From Marinomonas sp. SBI8L (GTDB lineage Bacteria; Pseudomonadota; Gammaproteobacteria; Pseudomonadales; Marinomonadaceae), in the NCBI RefSeq assembly GCF_001624705.1, contig NZ_JSEO01000004.1, forward strand, positions 124,001 through 188,000: DNA of 64,000 bases, read 5' to 3'. The notes beneath the pieces are model-generated. The model saw nothing but the letters and a program-made list of their open reading frames with translations. It was not told the origin of the DNA and ran no database searches. Positions 9,508-21,263 of the stretch are shown here, one piece after another; within the stretch, counting starts at the first letter, position 1; each line of letters begins with the position of its first letter. Both the position numbers and the translations under genes were made by a program.

Positions 9508-10734
9508 TTAACCACCAAAGTCATCTAGCAAGATATTTTCATTCTCGACACCTAAGTCAAGCAACATCTGCACTACCGCCGAGTTCATCATTGGCGGCCC
9601 ACACATGTAAAACTCACAATCTTCAGGTGCTGGGTGATCTTTCAAGTAGTTTTCATAAAGTACATTATGAATAAAGCCTTGATAACCTTCCCAGTTATCT
9701 TCTGGTTGAGGATCAGAAAGGGCAAGATGCCACTTAAAGTTCTCATTTTCGTCTTGAAGCATATCGTACTCGTCACCATAGAATGCTTCACGCAAACTAC
9801 GAGCACCGTACCAGAATGACATTTTACGTGTTGATTTTAGGCGTTTAAGCTGGTCGAAGATATGAGAGCGCATTGGCGCCATACCCGCACCACCACCGAT
9901 AAATACCATTTCAGCATCAGTATCTTTAGCGAAGAACTCACCAAAAGGACCGTATACTTTAATTGTATCACCTGGCTTAAGGCTAAATACGTAAGAAGAC
10001 ATTTGCCCTGGTGGCAATTCATCTTTACCAGGAGGCGGTGAAGCAATACGAATATTAAACTTAACCAAACCTTTCTCTTCTGGGTAGTTAGCCATAGAGT
10101 AAGCACGGATTACTGGCTCAGTTACTGTAGAAGTAAACTTCCACAAGTTAAACTTATCCCAATCACCACGATATTCTTCTTCAATATCAAAGTCTTTATA
10201 GTGCACAGTATGAGCAGGTGCTTCTAATTGCACATAACCACCGGCACGGAAGTCAACGTTCTCACCTTCAGGAAGCTTCAACGTCAACTCTTTGATGAAG
10301 GTTGCTAGGTTAGGGTTAGACTCAACAGTACAATCCCAAGCCTTAACACCAAAGACTTCTTCAGGTACTTCTACTTCCATGTCCTGCTTAACAGCAACCT
10401 GACAAGATAAGCGAAGACCCTCTTTTTCTTCACGACGAGTAAAGTGAGATGCTTCAGTCGCTAGCATTGAGCCGCCACCATCAAGAACCTTACATTTACA
10501 CTGGGCACAAGTACCACCGCCACCACAAGCTGATGACAAGAATACGCCACTCTCAGCTAGTGTTTGCAGCAACTTACCACCTGCCGCTACTTTAATTTCT
10601 TTTTCGCCATTTAGTCGTATCGTGATGTCACCAGAACTCACTAATCGTGCGCGAGCTACCAAAATGATAGCTACTAACGCTAAAACGATTGCTGTGAACA
10701 TCACCACACCTAGAATGATTTCTAAGTTCAGCAT
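9508..10734 (-). CDS. nqrF: Na+-translocating NADH:quinone reductase subunit F
   Basis: NqrF is the NADH-oxidising entry subunit. The 408-aa protein has one N-terminal helix (residues 4-26). A 2Fe-2S ferredoxin domain follows with [14 protein letters not shown] and a later SCQV cysteine. Next come an FAD-binding domain with RAYSMANYP and a C-terminal NAD-binding domain ([15 protein letters not shown]). The end, DDFGG, is typical of the family. It is the last gene of nqrABCDEF and is followed by a terminator. Confidence 0.98.
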   Translation of the reverse strand: MLNLEIILGVVMFTAIVLALVAIILVARARLVSSGDITIRLNGEKEIKVAAGGKLLQTLAESGVFLSSACGGGGTCAQCKCKVLDGGGSMLATEASHFTRREEKEGLRLSCQVAVKQDMEVEVPEEVFGVKAWDCTVESNPNLATFIKELTLKLPEGENVDFRAGGYVQLEAPAHTVHYKDFDIEEEYRGDWDKFNLWKFTSTVTEPVIRAYSMANYPEEKGLVKFNIRIASPPPGKDELPPGQMSSYVFSLKPGDTIKVYGPFGEFFAKDTDAEMVFIGGGAGMAPMRSHIFDQLKRLKSTRKMSFWYGARSLREAFYGDEYDMLQDENENFKWHLALSDPQPEDNWEGYQGFIHNVLYENYLKDHPAPEDCEFYMCGPPMMNSAVVQMLLDLGVENENILLDDFGG

Positions 10735-10773
10735 CTATTTAAACCTTATTCTTGGTTATTCTTGGCCAGCCGA

Positions 10774-11382
10774 TTAAAGCTGAACACCCGAGAATGACAT
10801 GAAGCCCAAACTCATTAGCCCTACAGTGATAAAAGTAATACCTAAACCACGAAGACCAACAGGTACGTCAGAGTATTTAAGCTTCTCACGAATCCCAGCT
10901 AACGCTGCAATTGCAAGAGCCCAACCAACACCAGCACCTACGCCATAGACAACACTTTCACCAAAGTTGTAGTCACGCTCTACCATGAACAATGATGCAC
11001 CCATGATGGCACAGTTCACTGTAATCAAAGGTAGGAATACACCCAAGGCGTTATATAACGCAGGCATGTATTTATCGAGCAACATCTCGAGAATCTGTAC
11101 CGCTGCAGCGATAACCCCGATATAACTCAATAGACCAAGGAAACTTAGATCAACACCAGGAAGACCAGCCCACTCAAGTGCCCCATCTGCTAACAAGTTA
11201 GTATAGATAAGGTTGTTAAGAGGAACAGTGATTGCCAATACAACAACTACTGCGATACCAAGGCCGATGGCAGTTTCAACTTTTTTGGACAGCGCCAAGA
11301 AAGTACACATACCCAAGAAGAAGGCTAGTGCCATATTCTCAACAAAAACAGCCTTAATAAATAAGCTAATATAATGTTCCAT
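10774..11382 (-). CDS. nqrE: Na+-translocating NADH:quinone reductase subunit E
   Basis: A 202-aa integral membrane protein with six hydrophobic segments. It shares ancestry with NqrD and with the RnfA/RnfE pair. The [12 protein letters not shown] segment near residue 120 carries a conserved Cys that helps hold the intramembrane iron centre shared with NqrD. Its ATG overlaps the nqrD stop by one base, indicating translational coupling. Confidence 0.97.
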   Translation of the reverse strand: MEHYISLFIKAVFVENMALAFFLGMCTFLALSKKVETAIGLGIAVVVVLAITVPLNNLIYTNLLADGALEWAGLPGVDLSFLGLLSYIGVIAAAVQILEMLLDKYMPALYNALGVFLPLITVNCAIMGASLFMVERDYNFGESVVYGVGAGVGWALAIAALAGIREKLKYSDVPVGLRGLGITFITVGLMSLGFMSFSGVQL

Positions 11383-12044
11383 TATAGAGCCTCCTGCGCT
11401 TTAGAATTGGCAACAATTTTGAAATCAGCCTCTTCAACTTGATCAGATTTCCAAGCGCGTAGCGCCCAAATAACCAAACCAATCACAAAGAAAGCACTAG
11501 GTGGTAGTAACATCAAGCCGTTTGGCTGATACCAACCGCCATTCTGTACTGTGGTAAAGATTTCTACACCAAATAGCTTACCTGCACCAAGTAGCTCACG
11601 GAAGAAAGCAACAATGATAAGCATGATACTGTAGCCAAGACCATTACCGATACCATCGATAAAGCTCATAACTGGGCCATTTTTCATAGCGTAAGCTTCA
11701 GCACGACCCATTACGATACAGTTTGTGATAATCAAACCAACAAATACAGAAAGTTGCTTAGAAATTTCATAAGCAAAAGCTTTCAATACCTGATCAACCA
11801 CAATAACCAAAGATGCAATAATAATCATTTGTACAATGATACGAATGCTACTTGGAATATTGCTTCGAATAATCGAGATAAACAGGTTGGAAAACGCTGT
11901 TACCATAGTTAAAGCAATCGCCATTACAAAGCTGACACTTAAACTACTTGTTACAGCCAAAGCAGAACAAATACCCAGAATCTGAAGTGCGATTGGGTTG
12001 TTGTTAAAAATTGGCGTAAATAAGACCTTTTTAACTTCAGACAT
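11382..12044 (-). CDS. nqrD: Na+-translocating NADH:quinone reductase subunit D
   Basis: A 220-aa membrane protein with about six helices. The [14 protein letters not shown] segment near residue 110 contains the conserved Cys of the membrane iron-sulfur site. Pairing with NqrE in inverted topology is established for the Vibrio enzyme. The gene is 2 nt from nqrC and overlaps nqrE by one base. Confidence 0.97.
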   Translation of the reverse strand: MSEVKKVLFTPIFNNNPIALQILGICSALAVTSSLSVSFVMAIALTMVTAFSNLFISIIRSNIPSSIRIIVQMIIIASLVIVVDQVLKAFAYEISKQLSVFVGLIITNCIVMGRAEAYAMKNGPVMSFIDGIGNGLGYSIMLIIVAFFRELLGAGKLFGVEIFTTVQNGGWYQPNGLMLLPPSAFFVIGLVIWALRAWKSDQVEEADFKIVANSKAQEAL

Positions 12045-12046
12045 AA

Positions 12047-12844
12047 TTAAGCTCCTTCACCACGCAAGTTTGCTAAGAAAGGACCAAAGCCTTCGTTACC
12101 TAACCAGTAGTGAACTAGATTAGTTACACCACGACTTGTTAAGGTCGCACCAGATAAACCATCAACTTTGTACTTTGCATTAGGATCTGCTTTATCAACT
12201 GAACCTTTTGCCAAGCTCAACACAGCTTCACCTTGGTCATTGTAAACAGTTTTACCTTTCCAAAGCGCCTTCCAGTTAGGGTTATCAACTTCACCACCTA
12301 GCCCAGGAGTTTCAGCTTGGTCATAAAAACCAAAACCAACAACTGTTGAGAAGTCGTTCTCAAGCGCCATGAAACCATACATAGTTGACCATAGGCCGTA
12401 ACCATGAACAGGCAAGATAACCTTATCAATAGCATCGCCTTGCTTAACTAAGTATACAGTTGCAAATTTTGCACGACGCTTGATGCTCGCAATATCCTGT
12501 TCTCCATTCAAAGAAACAGATAATGCAGGATCTTTCGCCGCCGCTTTCTGATCGTAACTTGCAACATCGATTCCAGCCGTTGCTAATTCACTTTCAGATG
12601 CGAATGCACCAGTATCAAAGTTAATAATACGAGTTTCGATTTGCTCAAAAGACGCATCAATAGACATAGCTGGATCAAGTAGCTCTGCCGCTGCAAGAAT
12701 ATTTTTCTTACGGTCCTGGTCTTTGTTATTTTGCTGAGTTGACTTCAGGCCAACTGCCGCAGCTGCAACAAATACTGAGCACACTAGGCACAAAGATAGC
12801 GCAACCAGAACTGTTTTTTTAGTACTGTCGTTACCACTAGACAT
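12047..12844 (-). CDS. nqrC: Na+-translocating NADH:quinone reductase subunit C
   Basis: The 265-aa protein has one N-terminal helix ([21 protein letters not shown]) and a periplasmic FMN-binding domain. The flavinylation motif SGATLTS (D-G-L-S-G-A-T) lies near residue 227, where ApbE attaches FMN to Thr. I choose the ATG at 12844, giving [10 protein letters not shown] and an 8-bp overlap with nqrB. The longer frame to 12916 would lie inside nqrB. Confidence 0.97.
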   Translation of the reverse strand: MSSGNDSTKKTVLVALSLCLVCSVFVAAAAVGLKSTQQNNKDQDRKKNILAAAELLDPAMSIDASFEQIETRIINFDTGAFASESELATAGIDVASYDQKAAAKDPALSVSLNGEQDIASIKRRAKFATVYLVKQGDAIDKVILPVHGYGLWSTMYGFMALENDFSTVVGFGFYDQAETPGLGGEVDNPNWKALWKGKTVYNDQGEAVLSLAKGSVDKADPNAKYKVDGLSGATLTSRGVTNLVHYWLGNEGFGPFLANLRGEGA

Positions 12845-14042
12845 TGCGTGCTTTCCTCCTGCTGATGTTAGCTTGGACGATGAAATGGTCGATAAATGGT
12901 GCAAACAAGTTTGCAAACAAGATCGCCAACATCATACCTTCTGGGTAGGCAGGGTTTACTACACGAATCAGTACAACCATTAGACCGATAAGCGCACCGT
13001 AGAACCATTTGCCTTTTTGAGTCATAGACGCAGACACAGGATCTGTTGCCATAAACATCATACCAAAAGCAAAACCACCTATTACTAAGTGCCAATACCA
13101 AGGAGTAGCAAACATTGGGTTTGAATCAGAACCGATTAGATTTAGCAAACTTGATGTTGCTATCATACCGACTAAGACACCCGCGACAATTTGCCAAGAT
13201 GCTATGCGCATAATCAAGAGTGCACTACCACCAATCAAAATAGCAAGTGTCGATGTTTCACCCATAGAGCCTTGTACAAAGCCAAAGAAGGCATCAGACC
13301 ATGCAATACCGTGTGCAGCTAGATTCTGGAAACCATCAGCAGCAACAACACTCAATGCAGTCGCACCAGAGAAACCGTCAACAGCAGTCCAAACAGCATC
13401 ACCAGACATAGAAGCAGGATATGCGAAGAACAAGAATGCACGACCAGCAAGCGCAGGGTTCAGGAAGTTTTTACCTGTACCACCGAATACTTCTTTCGCT
13501 AACACAACACCAAACGTAATACCTAACGCCACTTGCCATAGCGGCACAGTTGCAGGTAGTGATAACGCAAAAAGAATAGATGTTACGAAGAAACCTTCGT
13601 TCACTTCGTGCTTACGAACAGCTGCAAACAAAACTTCCCAGAATCCACCAACCGCAAAGGCAACGAGGTAAATTGGTAAGAAGTGCATCGCACCATATAT
13701 CATATTGTCCCAAAGGCTGCTGGCATCATAACCAGTCAAAGCGCCAATGATAGCATGCTGCCAACCATCACCACCTGTTACGCCCATAGCGTCCATTGCA
13801 GTGTTTGCCTGGAAGCCAATGTTGTACATACCAAAGAACATAGCAGGGAAGGTACACATCCACACCAAGATCATAATACGCTTCATATCAACCGCATCAC
13901 GAACGTGTGAACCACCTTTCGTTACTGAGCCTGGACGATAGAAGATAGTATCCACTGCTTCATACAGGGCATACCATTTTTCGTATTTTCCACCTGAATG
14001 AAATTCAGGTTCCATTTTATCAAGTACTTTTCTAAGCCCCAT
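12837..14042 (-). CDS. nqrB: Na+-translocating NADH:quinone reductase subunit B
   Basis: The 401-aa polytopic subunit carries the Na+ pathway, a covalent FMN and riboflavin. The flavinylation site is in [10 protein letters not shown] near residue 225. The opening [14 protein letters not shown] and the [15 protein letters not shown] segment are typical. Multiple hydrophobic helices follow. It lies 3 nt downstream of nqrA and overlaps nqrC by 8 bp. Confidence 0.98.
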   Translation of the reverse strand: MGLRKVLDKMEPEFHSGGKYEKWYALYEAVDTIFYRPGSVTKGGSHVRDAVDMKRIMILVWMCTFPAMFFGMYNIGFQANTAMDAMGVTGGDGWQHAIIGALTGYDASSLWDNMIYGAMHFLPIYLVAFAVGGFWEVLFAAVRKHEVNEGFFVTSILFALSLPATVPLWQVALGITFGVVLAKEVFGGTGKNFLNPALAGRAFLFFAYPASMSGDAVWTAVDGFSGATALSVVAADGFQNLAAHGIAWSDAFFGFVQGSMGETSTLAILIGGSALLIMRIASWQIVAGVLVGMIATSSLLNLIGSDSNPMFATPWYWHLVIGGFAFGMMFMATDPVSASMTQKGKWFYGALIGLMVVLIRVVNPAYPEGMMLAILFANLFAPFIDHFIVQANISRRKARNV

Positions 14043-14045
14043 GAA

Positions 14046-15383
14046 TTAACCCTCTTTTTCGATCAAAGTCAGGCAATCCCTAAGGATCGGGCCATATTCA
14101 AATTTACCAGAACAACTATAAGTACAAAGCGACAAATCTTCTTCGTCTAGCTCTAAAGCACCTAGTAGTTGAGCCTGCTCCGTATCTTTTACCACTATGG
14201 ATCTTAGCAACTGTGTTGGCAAAATATCCATTGGCATCAAACGCTCAAAGTGGCCAAGTGGCAACATTGTACGATCACTACCGTTAGTAGTACTGCTCAT
14301 TGCAAAGCTCTCTTTGCCAGTCAATTTCGACCAGAAAACATTCAATACTGAGTGTTTTTCAACGCCGGCACGTAAGTAGTGCATCATTTGACGTTCACGG
14401 CCTTCAGAAATGACAACAACCTGATTGTGGTAGCGACCTAAGAAAGCATAAGGACCAAACGCTTTACGACCAGATAATACAGAGCCGGAAATGATACGAT
14501 TATCACCTTCAAGCAATTCACCAGAAGTTAAAGCATCAAGATTTGCACCTAATTGAGTGCGAAGCAAACGAGGCTTAGAAACTTGAGGACCTGCTAAAGA
14601 AATAACACGTTCAGCATCAAGTTCGCCTGTTACAAATAACTTACCGATTGCAACAACATCCTGATAGTTAACTGACCATACTGTTTTCTTATCACTTACT
14701 GGATCAAGAAAATGGATATGAGTACCAGCAAGACCCGCTGGGTGAACACCAGCAAACTCTTGAACACTAACATCAGTAGTAGAAGGGATTTTAGTATCAG
14801 GTGCTTTACATACAAACACCTTACCTTGAGTAAGACGAGATAATACTGTCAATCCATCAGCAAAAGCTTCTGCTTTTTCAGCCAATACAACTTCTGCAGA
14901 TGCTGACAATGGGTTGGTATCCATTGCAGTTACAAAAATTGAGCTTGGAGCTGCATTAACTTCAGGTACTTTAGAGAATGGACGCGTTCTAAATGCTGTC
15001 CAAAGACCTGAGTTAACAAGGTTATCAACGACTACTTGACGATCAAGAGATTTAAGTTCTGAACCAGAAAAAGAGGCAAACACTTCTTTCTCATCGCCTT
15101 CAACATTAATCACTACGGATTGAAGCACACGCTTATCACCACGATTAATCGCCGCAACGGTACCTGCTGCAGGTGAAGTATACTTTACACCTTCAGTCTT
15201 TTTATCTGTAAAGAGCAATTGCCCTTTTTTTACCTTATCTCCGACCGCAACTGCCATAGTAGGTTTCATACCATGGAAGTCAGGACCGATCACAGCAACG
15301 GAACTCGCTGCTGCAGCATTCTCAATCACTTGATTGGGAGCGCCACTAATCGGGAGATCTAGGCCCTTAGTAATTTTAAACAT
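14046..15383 (-). CDS. nqrA: Na+-translocating NADH:quinone reductase subunit A
   Basis: The 445-aa cytoplasmic subunit contributes to quinone binding. It begins [16 protein letters not shown], matching the family start, so I use the ATG at 15383 and not the GTG at 15410. The C-terminal [19 protein letters not shown] segment is the usual end. It is the first gene of the operon, with an AT-rich leader and a candidate promoter upstream. Confidence 0.98.
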   Translation of the reverse strand: MFKITKGLDLPISGAPNQVIENAAAASSVAVIGPDFHGMKPTMAVAVGDKVKKGQLLFTDKKTEGVKYTSPAAGTVAAINRGDKRVLQSVVINVEGDEKEVFASFSGSELKSLDRQVVVDNLVNSGLWTAFRTRPFSKVPEVNAAPSSIFVTAMDTNPLSASAEVVLAEKAEAFADGLTVLSRLTQGKVFVCKAPDTKIPSTTDVSVQEFAGVHPAGLAGTHIHFLDPVSDKKTVWSVNYQDVVAIGKLFVTGELDAERVISLAGPQVSKPRLLRTQLGANLDALTSGELLEGDNRIISGSVLSGRKAFGPYAFLGRYHNQVVVISEGRERQMMHYLRAGVEKHSVLNVFWSKLTGKESFAMSSTTNGSDRTMLPLGHFERLMPMDILPTQLLRSIVVKDTEQAQLLGALELDEEDLSLCTYSCSGKFEYGPILRDCLTLIEKEG

Positions 15384-16001
15384 ATGTTCTGCCCAACAAA
15401 AATTGAACACAAAAGCGCATTACGTGATATCTGTGACCCCCTCCGGGAAAACATTCACAATCCATCGACTGTTACTAAACCAGCCTTTTAACGTAAACTC
15501 ACTTCACCAAAAAACCGACGCATTATAAAGATCATTATGCTAATTGACTACTGCTAGCTAGCGAGATCGGCCAATTGTTTAACGATTAAAGACATTCTTA
15601 TAGTGAAAAACGACTCAAAATAGGCGCTTTCATCCTATCTCTAACTAAAATGACTATTTTCGTAACTCAGCATATATTTTTTTGTCATAAGTCATATTCA
15701 CCTGAAAAAATTACAATTTTCATAGATAACCTTAGCTAGATGGCGTTATCAAACTCTAGAATATATTTTCGTAAACTAAAGATTTTTGTCTTAATTTTTC
15801 ATTCAAACCACCCACTCTTTATGTGTTTTATTTAAATTGAGCCATTTATCCCCTTCCACCAGTCAAAAATAACTTTCTGGAGCGAGTTATTCAGCACCAA
15901 TCTCATTGCTCCCTTTTAATTAACTACGTACACTTGAACACCCTAGATCACTTCCAATTGACTCAAGCATTTCATAAGTAACAAGGAAATTTGTTTTAAA
16001 G
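15384..16001. other. Divergent intergenic region between nqrA and mfd (about 620 bp)
   Basis: No protein-coding frame here looks real. The nqrA side has a candidate promoter and about 130 nt of leader with a run of G/C (CCGGAGGGGG on the minus strand near 15445). The middle (15650-15850) is very AT-rich with no clear repeat. I see no recognised riboswitch fold. The mfd side ends with a weak ribosome site, ACAAGGAAAT, about 15-20 nt before its ATG. Confidence 0.6.
15522..15550 (-). promoter_or_regulatory. Candidate sigma-70 promoter of the nqr operon
   Basis: On the minus strand a perfect TATAAT (15522-15527) lies 17 nt after TAGTCA (15545-15550), which matches four of the six -35 consensus bases. 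Initiation here would give a leader of roughly 130 nt before nqrA. Confidence 0.5.
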
Positions 16002-19000
16002 ATGTCGCTACTACCTTCGCTCGAGCTTACGTTACGTCCAGGCTATGAAAATTCACTTCATGCCGAGAATGGATCCACATTGGCGTTACAACTTTTAGAA
16101 ATTTGTCAACAAATGTCCGGGCCTCTGGTCTTACTGCTTGATTCCGTTGCCAAGGTAAACCAGTTAGAAAGTGAACTAGCTTTCTTAAATAGTAAAAGAG
16201 TACCTGTATTAAGGTTTGCTGATTGGGAAACTCTGCCCTACGACGCATTCTCACCTCATCAAGATATTATTTCCTCACGACTTGAAACGCTTTCCCAGCT
16301 TGCAGACTTACGCCAAGCGATCGTATTGACAACACTTGCCTCTGCCAATTCGCGCTTATGTCCTAAATCTCATATAGATGCGCAACGTTTTGTCGTGAGT
16401 GAAGGACAAAACTTATCGTTAGAAAAGCTTGCCTCACAATTAACAAGCGGCGGCTATTTAAATGTAGAGAGTGTGAGGGAGCATGGTGAATTTGCCATAC
16501 GAGGTGCACTTATGGATGTTTTCCCTATGGGGGCAAACAATCCTATTCGTATTGACTGGTTTGACGACGAAATAGATTCCTTACGCTGGTTTGATGCAGA
16601 AACCCAAAGAAGTACAGAAAAACTATCCGCTCTTAAAATGCTACCTGCTCGTGAAATCCCAGCAAGCCAAGAAGGCTGCCAGACTTTTAGACAAAAGTGG
16701 CGTGAGCGCTTTAGCTCTAGTCCTTTGCAGCCCCCGATATACCAAGACATATCCAATGGCATTATCCCAGCAGGCATTGAGTACTACCTACCTCTTTTCT
16801 TTAGCCAAACTAATAGTTTCTTCGACTATCTGCCAGCTAATAGCGCCATCATTCTTGATGACAAAATCTCAATTCAACTAGACTTTTTAGAAAGTGAGTT
16901 CAAGGCAAGGCATGAATCTTTAGGTTATAACATTGAGCGTCCAATCCTTGAGCCCCATGAGATCAATCTAAGAAAAGAAGAGTTTTTTCACCACCTAAAG
17001 CAGTTTGCTCAAATTAAAGTGAGCCAAGGTAAGCAGGAAGAGTTTGATTTATTACCAGATTTAATTCTTGAATCTAAAGCTAAGAACCCTATTCAGAAAC
17101 TGGCTAACTTTCTTAGCACTCAAGGGCAGCGTACACTTATTGTGGCTGAAACAGCAGGCAGGAGGGAAGCGCTACTCGAATTGCTTAATGAATATAAAAT
17201 AAAACCTGCTCCTTGTGATAACTGGCAATCATTTTTAGCCGCGAAAGACAGCCTACAAATTACGATAGGTACATTAGAAACAGGCTTTATTATTAATCAA
17301 AGTATTGCTGTTATTGCGGAACAACAAATTCTAGGCGAAAGAGTCTCTCAACATAGACGACAAAACAGCAGCGACGTAAACCAAGATGCCATTATTAGAA
17401 ACCTAACCGAGCTGAGACTAAATGCTCCGGTTGTTCATATTGACCATGGTGTTGGCCGCTACCTTGGATTAACTAATCTAGAAATAGATGGACAAGAAAC
17501 TGAACTATTAACTCTAGGTTACGCCAATGAGGCAAAACTCTACGTACCCGTTTCTTCTTTGCAATTAATATCACGCTACACAGGCGCTGATGAAGACCAC
17601 GCACCACTACACAAGCTAGGCACAGAAAAATGGAGCATAGCAAAACAAAAGGCGGCAGAAAAAGCCCGTGACACAGCGGCTGAACTACTTGAAATTTATG
17701 CTAAACGAGAGTCTCGCGAAGGGCACGCATTCAACAAACCAGATCAAGATTACGCCCTCTTCTCTCAAGGCTTTCCATTTGAAGAAACCCCAGACCAGCA
17801 ACTAGCGATTAGTGCAGTTGTACAAGACATGGTCAGTAAAAAACCTATGGACAGACTTGTATGTGGCGATGTTGGTTTTGGTAAAACCGAAGTCGCTATG
17901 CGAGCCGCTTTCATGGCTGTACAGGGCGGAAAACAAGTTGCAGTACTTGTTCCCACTACGCTACTAGCTCAACAGCACTATGAAAATTTTTGCGATAGGT
18001 TCGCAGATTGGCCAATTGAAGTCGAACTCCTCTCCCGCTTTAGAAGTGGCAAACAATCAAGCGCAGCCATTGATAGATTAGAGCAAGGAAAAGCAGATAT
18101 TGTGGTCGGCACCCACAAACTCATTCAAGGCGACATAAAGTATGCCAATCTAGGTTTGGTTATCATAGATGAGGAGCATAGATTTGGCGTTAAACAGAAA
18201 GATCAATTTAAAGCATTACGCTCTGAAGTTGATATTCTAACCTTAACAGCAACACCGATTCCAAGAACATTAAACATGTCTCTTTCTGGCATTCGAGATC
18301 TATCCATAATTGCCACACCTCCTGCTAAGCGTCTATCTGTAAACACTTTCGTTAAGCAAAAAGACAATCACACGGTGAAAGAGGCTATTTTACGTGAACT
18401 TCATCGTGGTGGTCAGGTCTATTTCCTACATAATGACGTGCAAACAATTGCCAAAGCTGCTGAGGAGCTAGCCGAACTCATCCCTGAAGGGCGCATTCTA
18501 ATTGGCCATGGGCAAATGCGTGAAAGAGAACTTGAGCAAGTCATGTCTGACTTTTATCACAAAAGGGCAAACATACTTGTCTGCTCAACCATAATAGAAA
18601 CAGGCATAGATATCCCTAACGCGAACACCATCATTATTAATAGAGCTGACAAGTTCGGCTTAGCACAATTACACCAATTAAGAGGACGCGTTGGCCGTTC
18701 TCATCATCAGGCTTATGCATATTTGCTAACCCCTGAAGATAGAAACATTACCAAAGATGCTGAGAAGCGATTAGAAGCCATACAACTAGCAGACACTCTT
18801 GGGGCAGGATTTACACTTGCCACCCATGATTTAGAAATACGCGGAACAGGCGAACTACTTGGCGAAGGGCAAAGTGGACATATTGAACACGTTGGTTTTT
18901 CACTCTTCATGGAAATGCTTGATCGCGCTGTAAAATCACTTCAGCAAGGTGAAGCACCAGATGTCGACATCAGCACACCATCACAAACCGACATTAACTT

Positions 19001-19415
19001 GAGAGTGCCAGCCCTCATCCCTGATGACTATTTGGGAGATGTTCATAGCCGCCTCATTTTATACAAACGCATTGCAAGCGCATCAAGCGAAAAAGAGCTG
19101 AAAGACCTTCAAGTTGAGATGATAGATCGTTTTGGTTTACTTCCAAACCCGACCAAAAATTTATTTCAGCAAACTCAAATCAAGCTAAAAGCTGAGAAGC
19201 TAGGTATCACCAAAATTGAAGCAGGGCCACAAGAAGCCAAAATATCCTTCAAAGAAAAGACACCGATTGACCCAATGAAGTTAATCACCTTAATTCAAAC
19301 CAAACCAGACACATATAAATTAGCTGGACCAACTGCACTCAAGGTCCAAGCAAAAATGCTCACTGCCGAGCAAAGGTTTGAAAACATCCACAAACTATTG
19401 GAATTATTGCATTAA
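16002..19415 (+). CDS. mfd: Transcription-repair coupling factor Mfd
   Basis: Mfd displaces RNA polymerase stalled at DNA lesions and recruits UvrA. The 1137-aa protein has the expected order. A UvrB-like N-terminal module comes first, then an RNA-polymerase-interacting domain around residues 475-545 (VVHIDHGVGRYLGL). The SF2 translocase follows with Walker A VCGDVGFGKTEVAMRAAF near residue 622 and DEEH (IIDEEHRFG) near 722. The motif LRGRVGRSHHQAYAYLL is near 890, and a C-terminal TRCF domain ends the protein. The next gene, csiV, starts within the mfd stop (TAATG), so they are coupled. Confidence 0.98.
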   Translation: MSLLPSLELTLRPGYENSLHAENGSTLALQLLEICQQMSGPLVLLLDSVAKVNQLESELAFLNSKRVPVLRFADWETLPYDAFSPHQDIISSRLETLSQLADLRQAIVLTTLASANSRLCPKSHIDAQRFVVSEGQNLSLEKLASQLTSGGYLNVESVREHGEFAIRGALMDVFPMGANNPIRIDWFDDEIDSLRWFDAETQRSTEKLSALKMLPAREIPASQEGCQTFRQKWRERFSSSPLQPPIYQDISNGIIPAGIEYYLPLFFSQTNSFFDYLPANSAIILDDKISIQLDFLESEFKARHESLGYNIERPILEPHEINLRKEEFFHHLKQFAQIKVSQGKQEEFDLLPDLILESKAKNPIQKLANFLSTQGQRTLIVAETAGRREALLELLNEYKIKPAPCDNWQSFLAAKDSLQITIGTLETGFIINQSIAVIAEQQILGERVSQHRRQNSSDVNQDAIIRNLTELRLNAPVVHIDHGVGRYLGLTNLEIDGQETELLTLGYANEAKLYVPVSSLQLISRYTGADEDHAPLHKLGTEKWSIAKQKAAEKARDTAAELLEIYAKRESREGHAFNKPDQDYALFSQGFPFEETPDQQLAISAVVQDMVSKKPMDRLVCGDVGFGKTEVAMRAAFMAVQGGKQVAVLVPTTLLAQQHYENFCDRFADWPIEVELLSRFRSGKQSSAAIDRLEQGKADIVVGTHKLIQGDIKYANLGLVIIDEEHRFGVKQKDQFKALRSEVDILTLTATPIPRTLNMSLSGIRDLSIIATPPAKRLSVNTFVKQKDNHTVKEAILRELHRGGQVYFLHNDVQTIAKAAEELAELIPEGRILIGHGQMRERELEQVMSDFYHKRANILVCSTIIETGIDIPNANTIIINRADKFGLAQLHQLRGRVGRSHHQAYAYLLTPEDRNITKDAEKRLEAIQLADTLGAGFTLATHDLEIRGTGELLGEGQSGHIEHVGFSLFMEMLDRAVKSLQQGEAPDVDISTPSQTDINLRVPALIPDDYLGDVHSRLILYKRIASASSEKELKDLQVEMIDRFGLLPNPTKNLFQQTQIKLKAEKLGITKIEAGPQEAKISFKEKTPIDPMKLITLIQTKPDTYKLAGPTALKVQAKMLTAEQRFENIHKLLELLH

Positions 19416-20314
19416 TGTTTATTAAGTCCTTATCTCTCTCAATACTAGGCTTATGCTTGGCTCAAATCGCCCTTGCTGCCGACGATGCAAGCGTTGACGA
19501 GCCAGAGAAATCAAACGCTAGAGCCTATAGAGCCCATCTATTAAGCTTTATTTGGTCTGACAAGATGAGCAGCGAGCAGGTTAATTATCAAAACATTTAT
19601 CAGTTAGATAATATTCAGCGTTTCACCAATGAAGAAGACGCTATCCAAAGCGCAAGCATCATTGATTCAGTAGAACAGGAATTAGATGAAACTAGTGAAC
19701 CAAATCCATTTTTACAATATCAAGCTAAGATGGGTAAAAGGGTCACCATTTTATCCAATCAAACTTGGCCCATGATTTTTGAAGAACAAGGCAGCGTAGT
19801 CTTCGAAGATTTTCATAGCAAGCAGCTTTTTGATGGATACCCTGAACTTGTGGGGAAAGTGCAAGTTAAGCTAGGTCGCTATTTAGAAACAAACGTTCAA
19901 TATCAACACTTTCTATTTGATAGCTTTACAGCGCCTGTGGCACAAACAAATCAGACCCAAAGCATAATTTTTGATGAACTTGACCCACTTGAGCAAGTTG
20001 AGCCTTTTAATCCAATACAGCCAGAAGAAAAGATTATTAAGCTATACGAGCCAGCACTAGTGCTCTCATTCAACCTTGAAAGAAAAACTGCCAGTAAGAA
20101 ATTGAATTACCTTGACCACCCAATCATTGGCAGCTTACTGTATTTCGAACCTATTTCAGTTGATGATGCAGAACATGAACTCATGCTCCAAGCATTAACA
20201 GAAGAGGAAATGGTGAGAGATGCAGAAGCAAGCATCAACCTTGAACCGCTAGAAAGTTTAGACAATCTACTAAACCAGTCAGAGCTCAATAATCCCCTAG
20301 AAAAAAACCAATAG
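19415..20314 (+). CDS. csiV: CsiV family envelope protein
   Basis: A 299-aa protein with a clear signal peptide (FIKSLSLSILGLCLAQIALA, cleavage near residue 22). The body is rich in acidic residues, Gln and Asn. Two regions resemble the CsiV family: the start of the mature protein (RAYRAHLLSFIWSD) and the region near 140 (GKVQVKLGRYLETNVQYQHFLF). In Vibrio, CsiV binds peptidoglycan and affects response to non-canonical D-amino acids. The gene follows mfd in many gammaproteobacteria, and here the two overlap by one base. Confidence 0.8.
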   Translation: MFIKSLSLSILGLCLAQIALAADDASVDEPEKSNARAYRAHLLSFIWSDKMSSEQVNYQNIYQLDNIQRFTNEEDAIQSASIIDSVEQELDETSEPNPFLQYQAKMGKRVTILSNQTWPMIFEEQGSVVFEDFHSKQLFDGYPELVGKVQVKLGRYLETNVQYQHFLFDSFTAPVAQTNQTQSIIFDELDPLEQVEPFNPIQPEEKIIKLYEPALVLSFNLERKTASKKLNYLDHPIIGSLLYFEPISVDDAEHELMLQALTEEEMVRDAEASINLEPLESLDNLLNQSELNNPLEKNQ

Positions 20315-20414
20315 ATATTTCATTGGCTAGGACTTAAAACTCATCTAAACTCAAAATGAGTATTAACTATATTTAAAACAAACAAATAGACACTCATAAA
20401 GACAGGACGAAATT

Positions 20415-21236
20415 ATGGCGAATATTGTTAAGTTGTTAGCAACACTTTGTGTTTTAGGTGTGTTTAGTTCAGTTCAAGCCCAAACATTAACCTTGGGCAT
20501 AGTGCCTCAGCAGTCGGCAAAAAAACTGGCTAGGCTCTGGACCCCCATATGTACGTATTTGAGTGAAAAAGTTGGCCACGAAATACGCTTCAGCACAGCA
20601 AATGACATACCTACTTTTGAAAAACGCGTTCTTGAAGGCCAATACGATATTGCCTATATGAACCCATACCACTATACGGTATTTCATGAACGACCTGGGT
20701 ATAACGCCATAGCCAAACAAAAAGATAAAAAAATCAAAGGCATTCTTGTTGTCCCTAAAGATAGCAATTTAACCAAGCTTGAAGAGCTTGATGGCCGCAC
20801 ACTGGCTTTTCCAGCGCCAGCGGCCTTTGCTGCTAGCGTTTTACCGAGAGCCAAAATGGCCCAAGATGGTATCAAGATTACCCCCAAATATGTCTCCTCT
20901 CACGACTCAGTTTACCTAACCGTTTCAAGAAGCATTTTTCCTGCAGGCGGTGGTGTTCAAAGAACTTTGAACAACACAGCCTCAGATGTTAGCGATAAAC
21001 TAAAAGTGCTATGGACAACACCGGGTTACACACCTCATGCTATTGCAACTCACCCAGAATTAAGTGATAACATCAAAAACAAGCTCCAAAAAGCTCTAAT
21101 TGAAATGAATACAGACCCTGAAGGCCAAGCATTACTGAAAAGCATTAATTTCAAAGGAATGGAGCTTGCCAAAGACAAAGATTGGGACGATGTTAGGGAT
21201 TTAAATATCACCCTTTTAGAACACTTACTAAAATAA
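20415..21236 (+). CDS. PhnD-type periplasmic substrate-binding protein
   Basis: A 273-aa protein with a signal peptide of about 22 residues ending in VQA-QTLTLG. It is followed by the type 2 periplasmic-binding fold of the phosphate/phosphite/phosphonate-binding family (LGIVPQQSAKKLARLW, then YDIAYMNPYHYTVF, then GRTLAFPAPAAFAAS). There are no ABC permease or ATPase genes next to it. A sensor kinase gene starts 27 nt downstream instead. I therefore infer that this protein presents a ligand to that kinase, or detects phosphonate-like molecules, and is not a transporter part. The ligand is unknown. Confidence 0.85.
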   Translation: MANIVKLLATLCVLGVFSSVQAQTLTLGIVPQQSAKKLARLWTPICTYLSEKVGHEIRFSTANDIPTFEKRVLEGQYDIAYMNPYHYTVFHERPGYNAIAKQKDKKIKGILVVPKDSNLTKLEELDGRTLAFPAPAAFAASVLPRAKMAQDGIKITPKYVSSHDSVYLTVSRSIFPAGGGVQRTLNNTASDVSDKLKVLWTTPGYTPHAIATHPELSDNIKNKLQKALIEMNTDPEGQALLKSINFKGMELAKDKDWDDVRDLNITLLEHLLK

Positions 21237-21263
21237 GAAGCTGGCCTTAAGTAGGAGACAAGC

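Noticed and set aside
13204-13671. 155-aa plus-strand frame within nqrB
   Set aside because: It is a shadow of nqrB codons on the other strand and has no family match.
15334-15528. Short plus-strand frame across the nqrA start
   Set aside because: It is antisense to nqrA and its promoter region, with no recognisable product or ribosome site.
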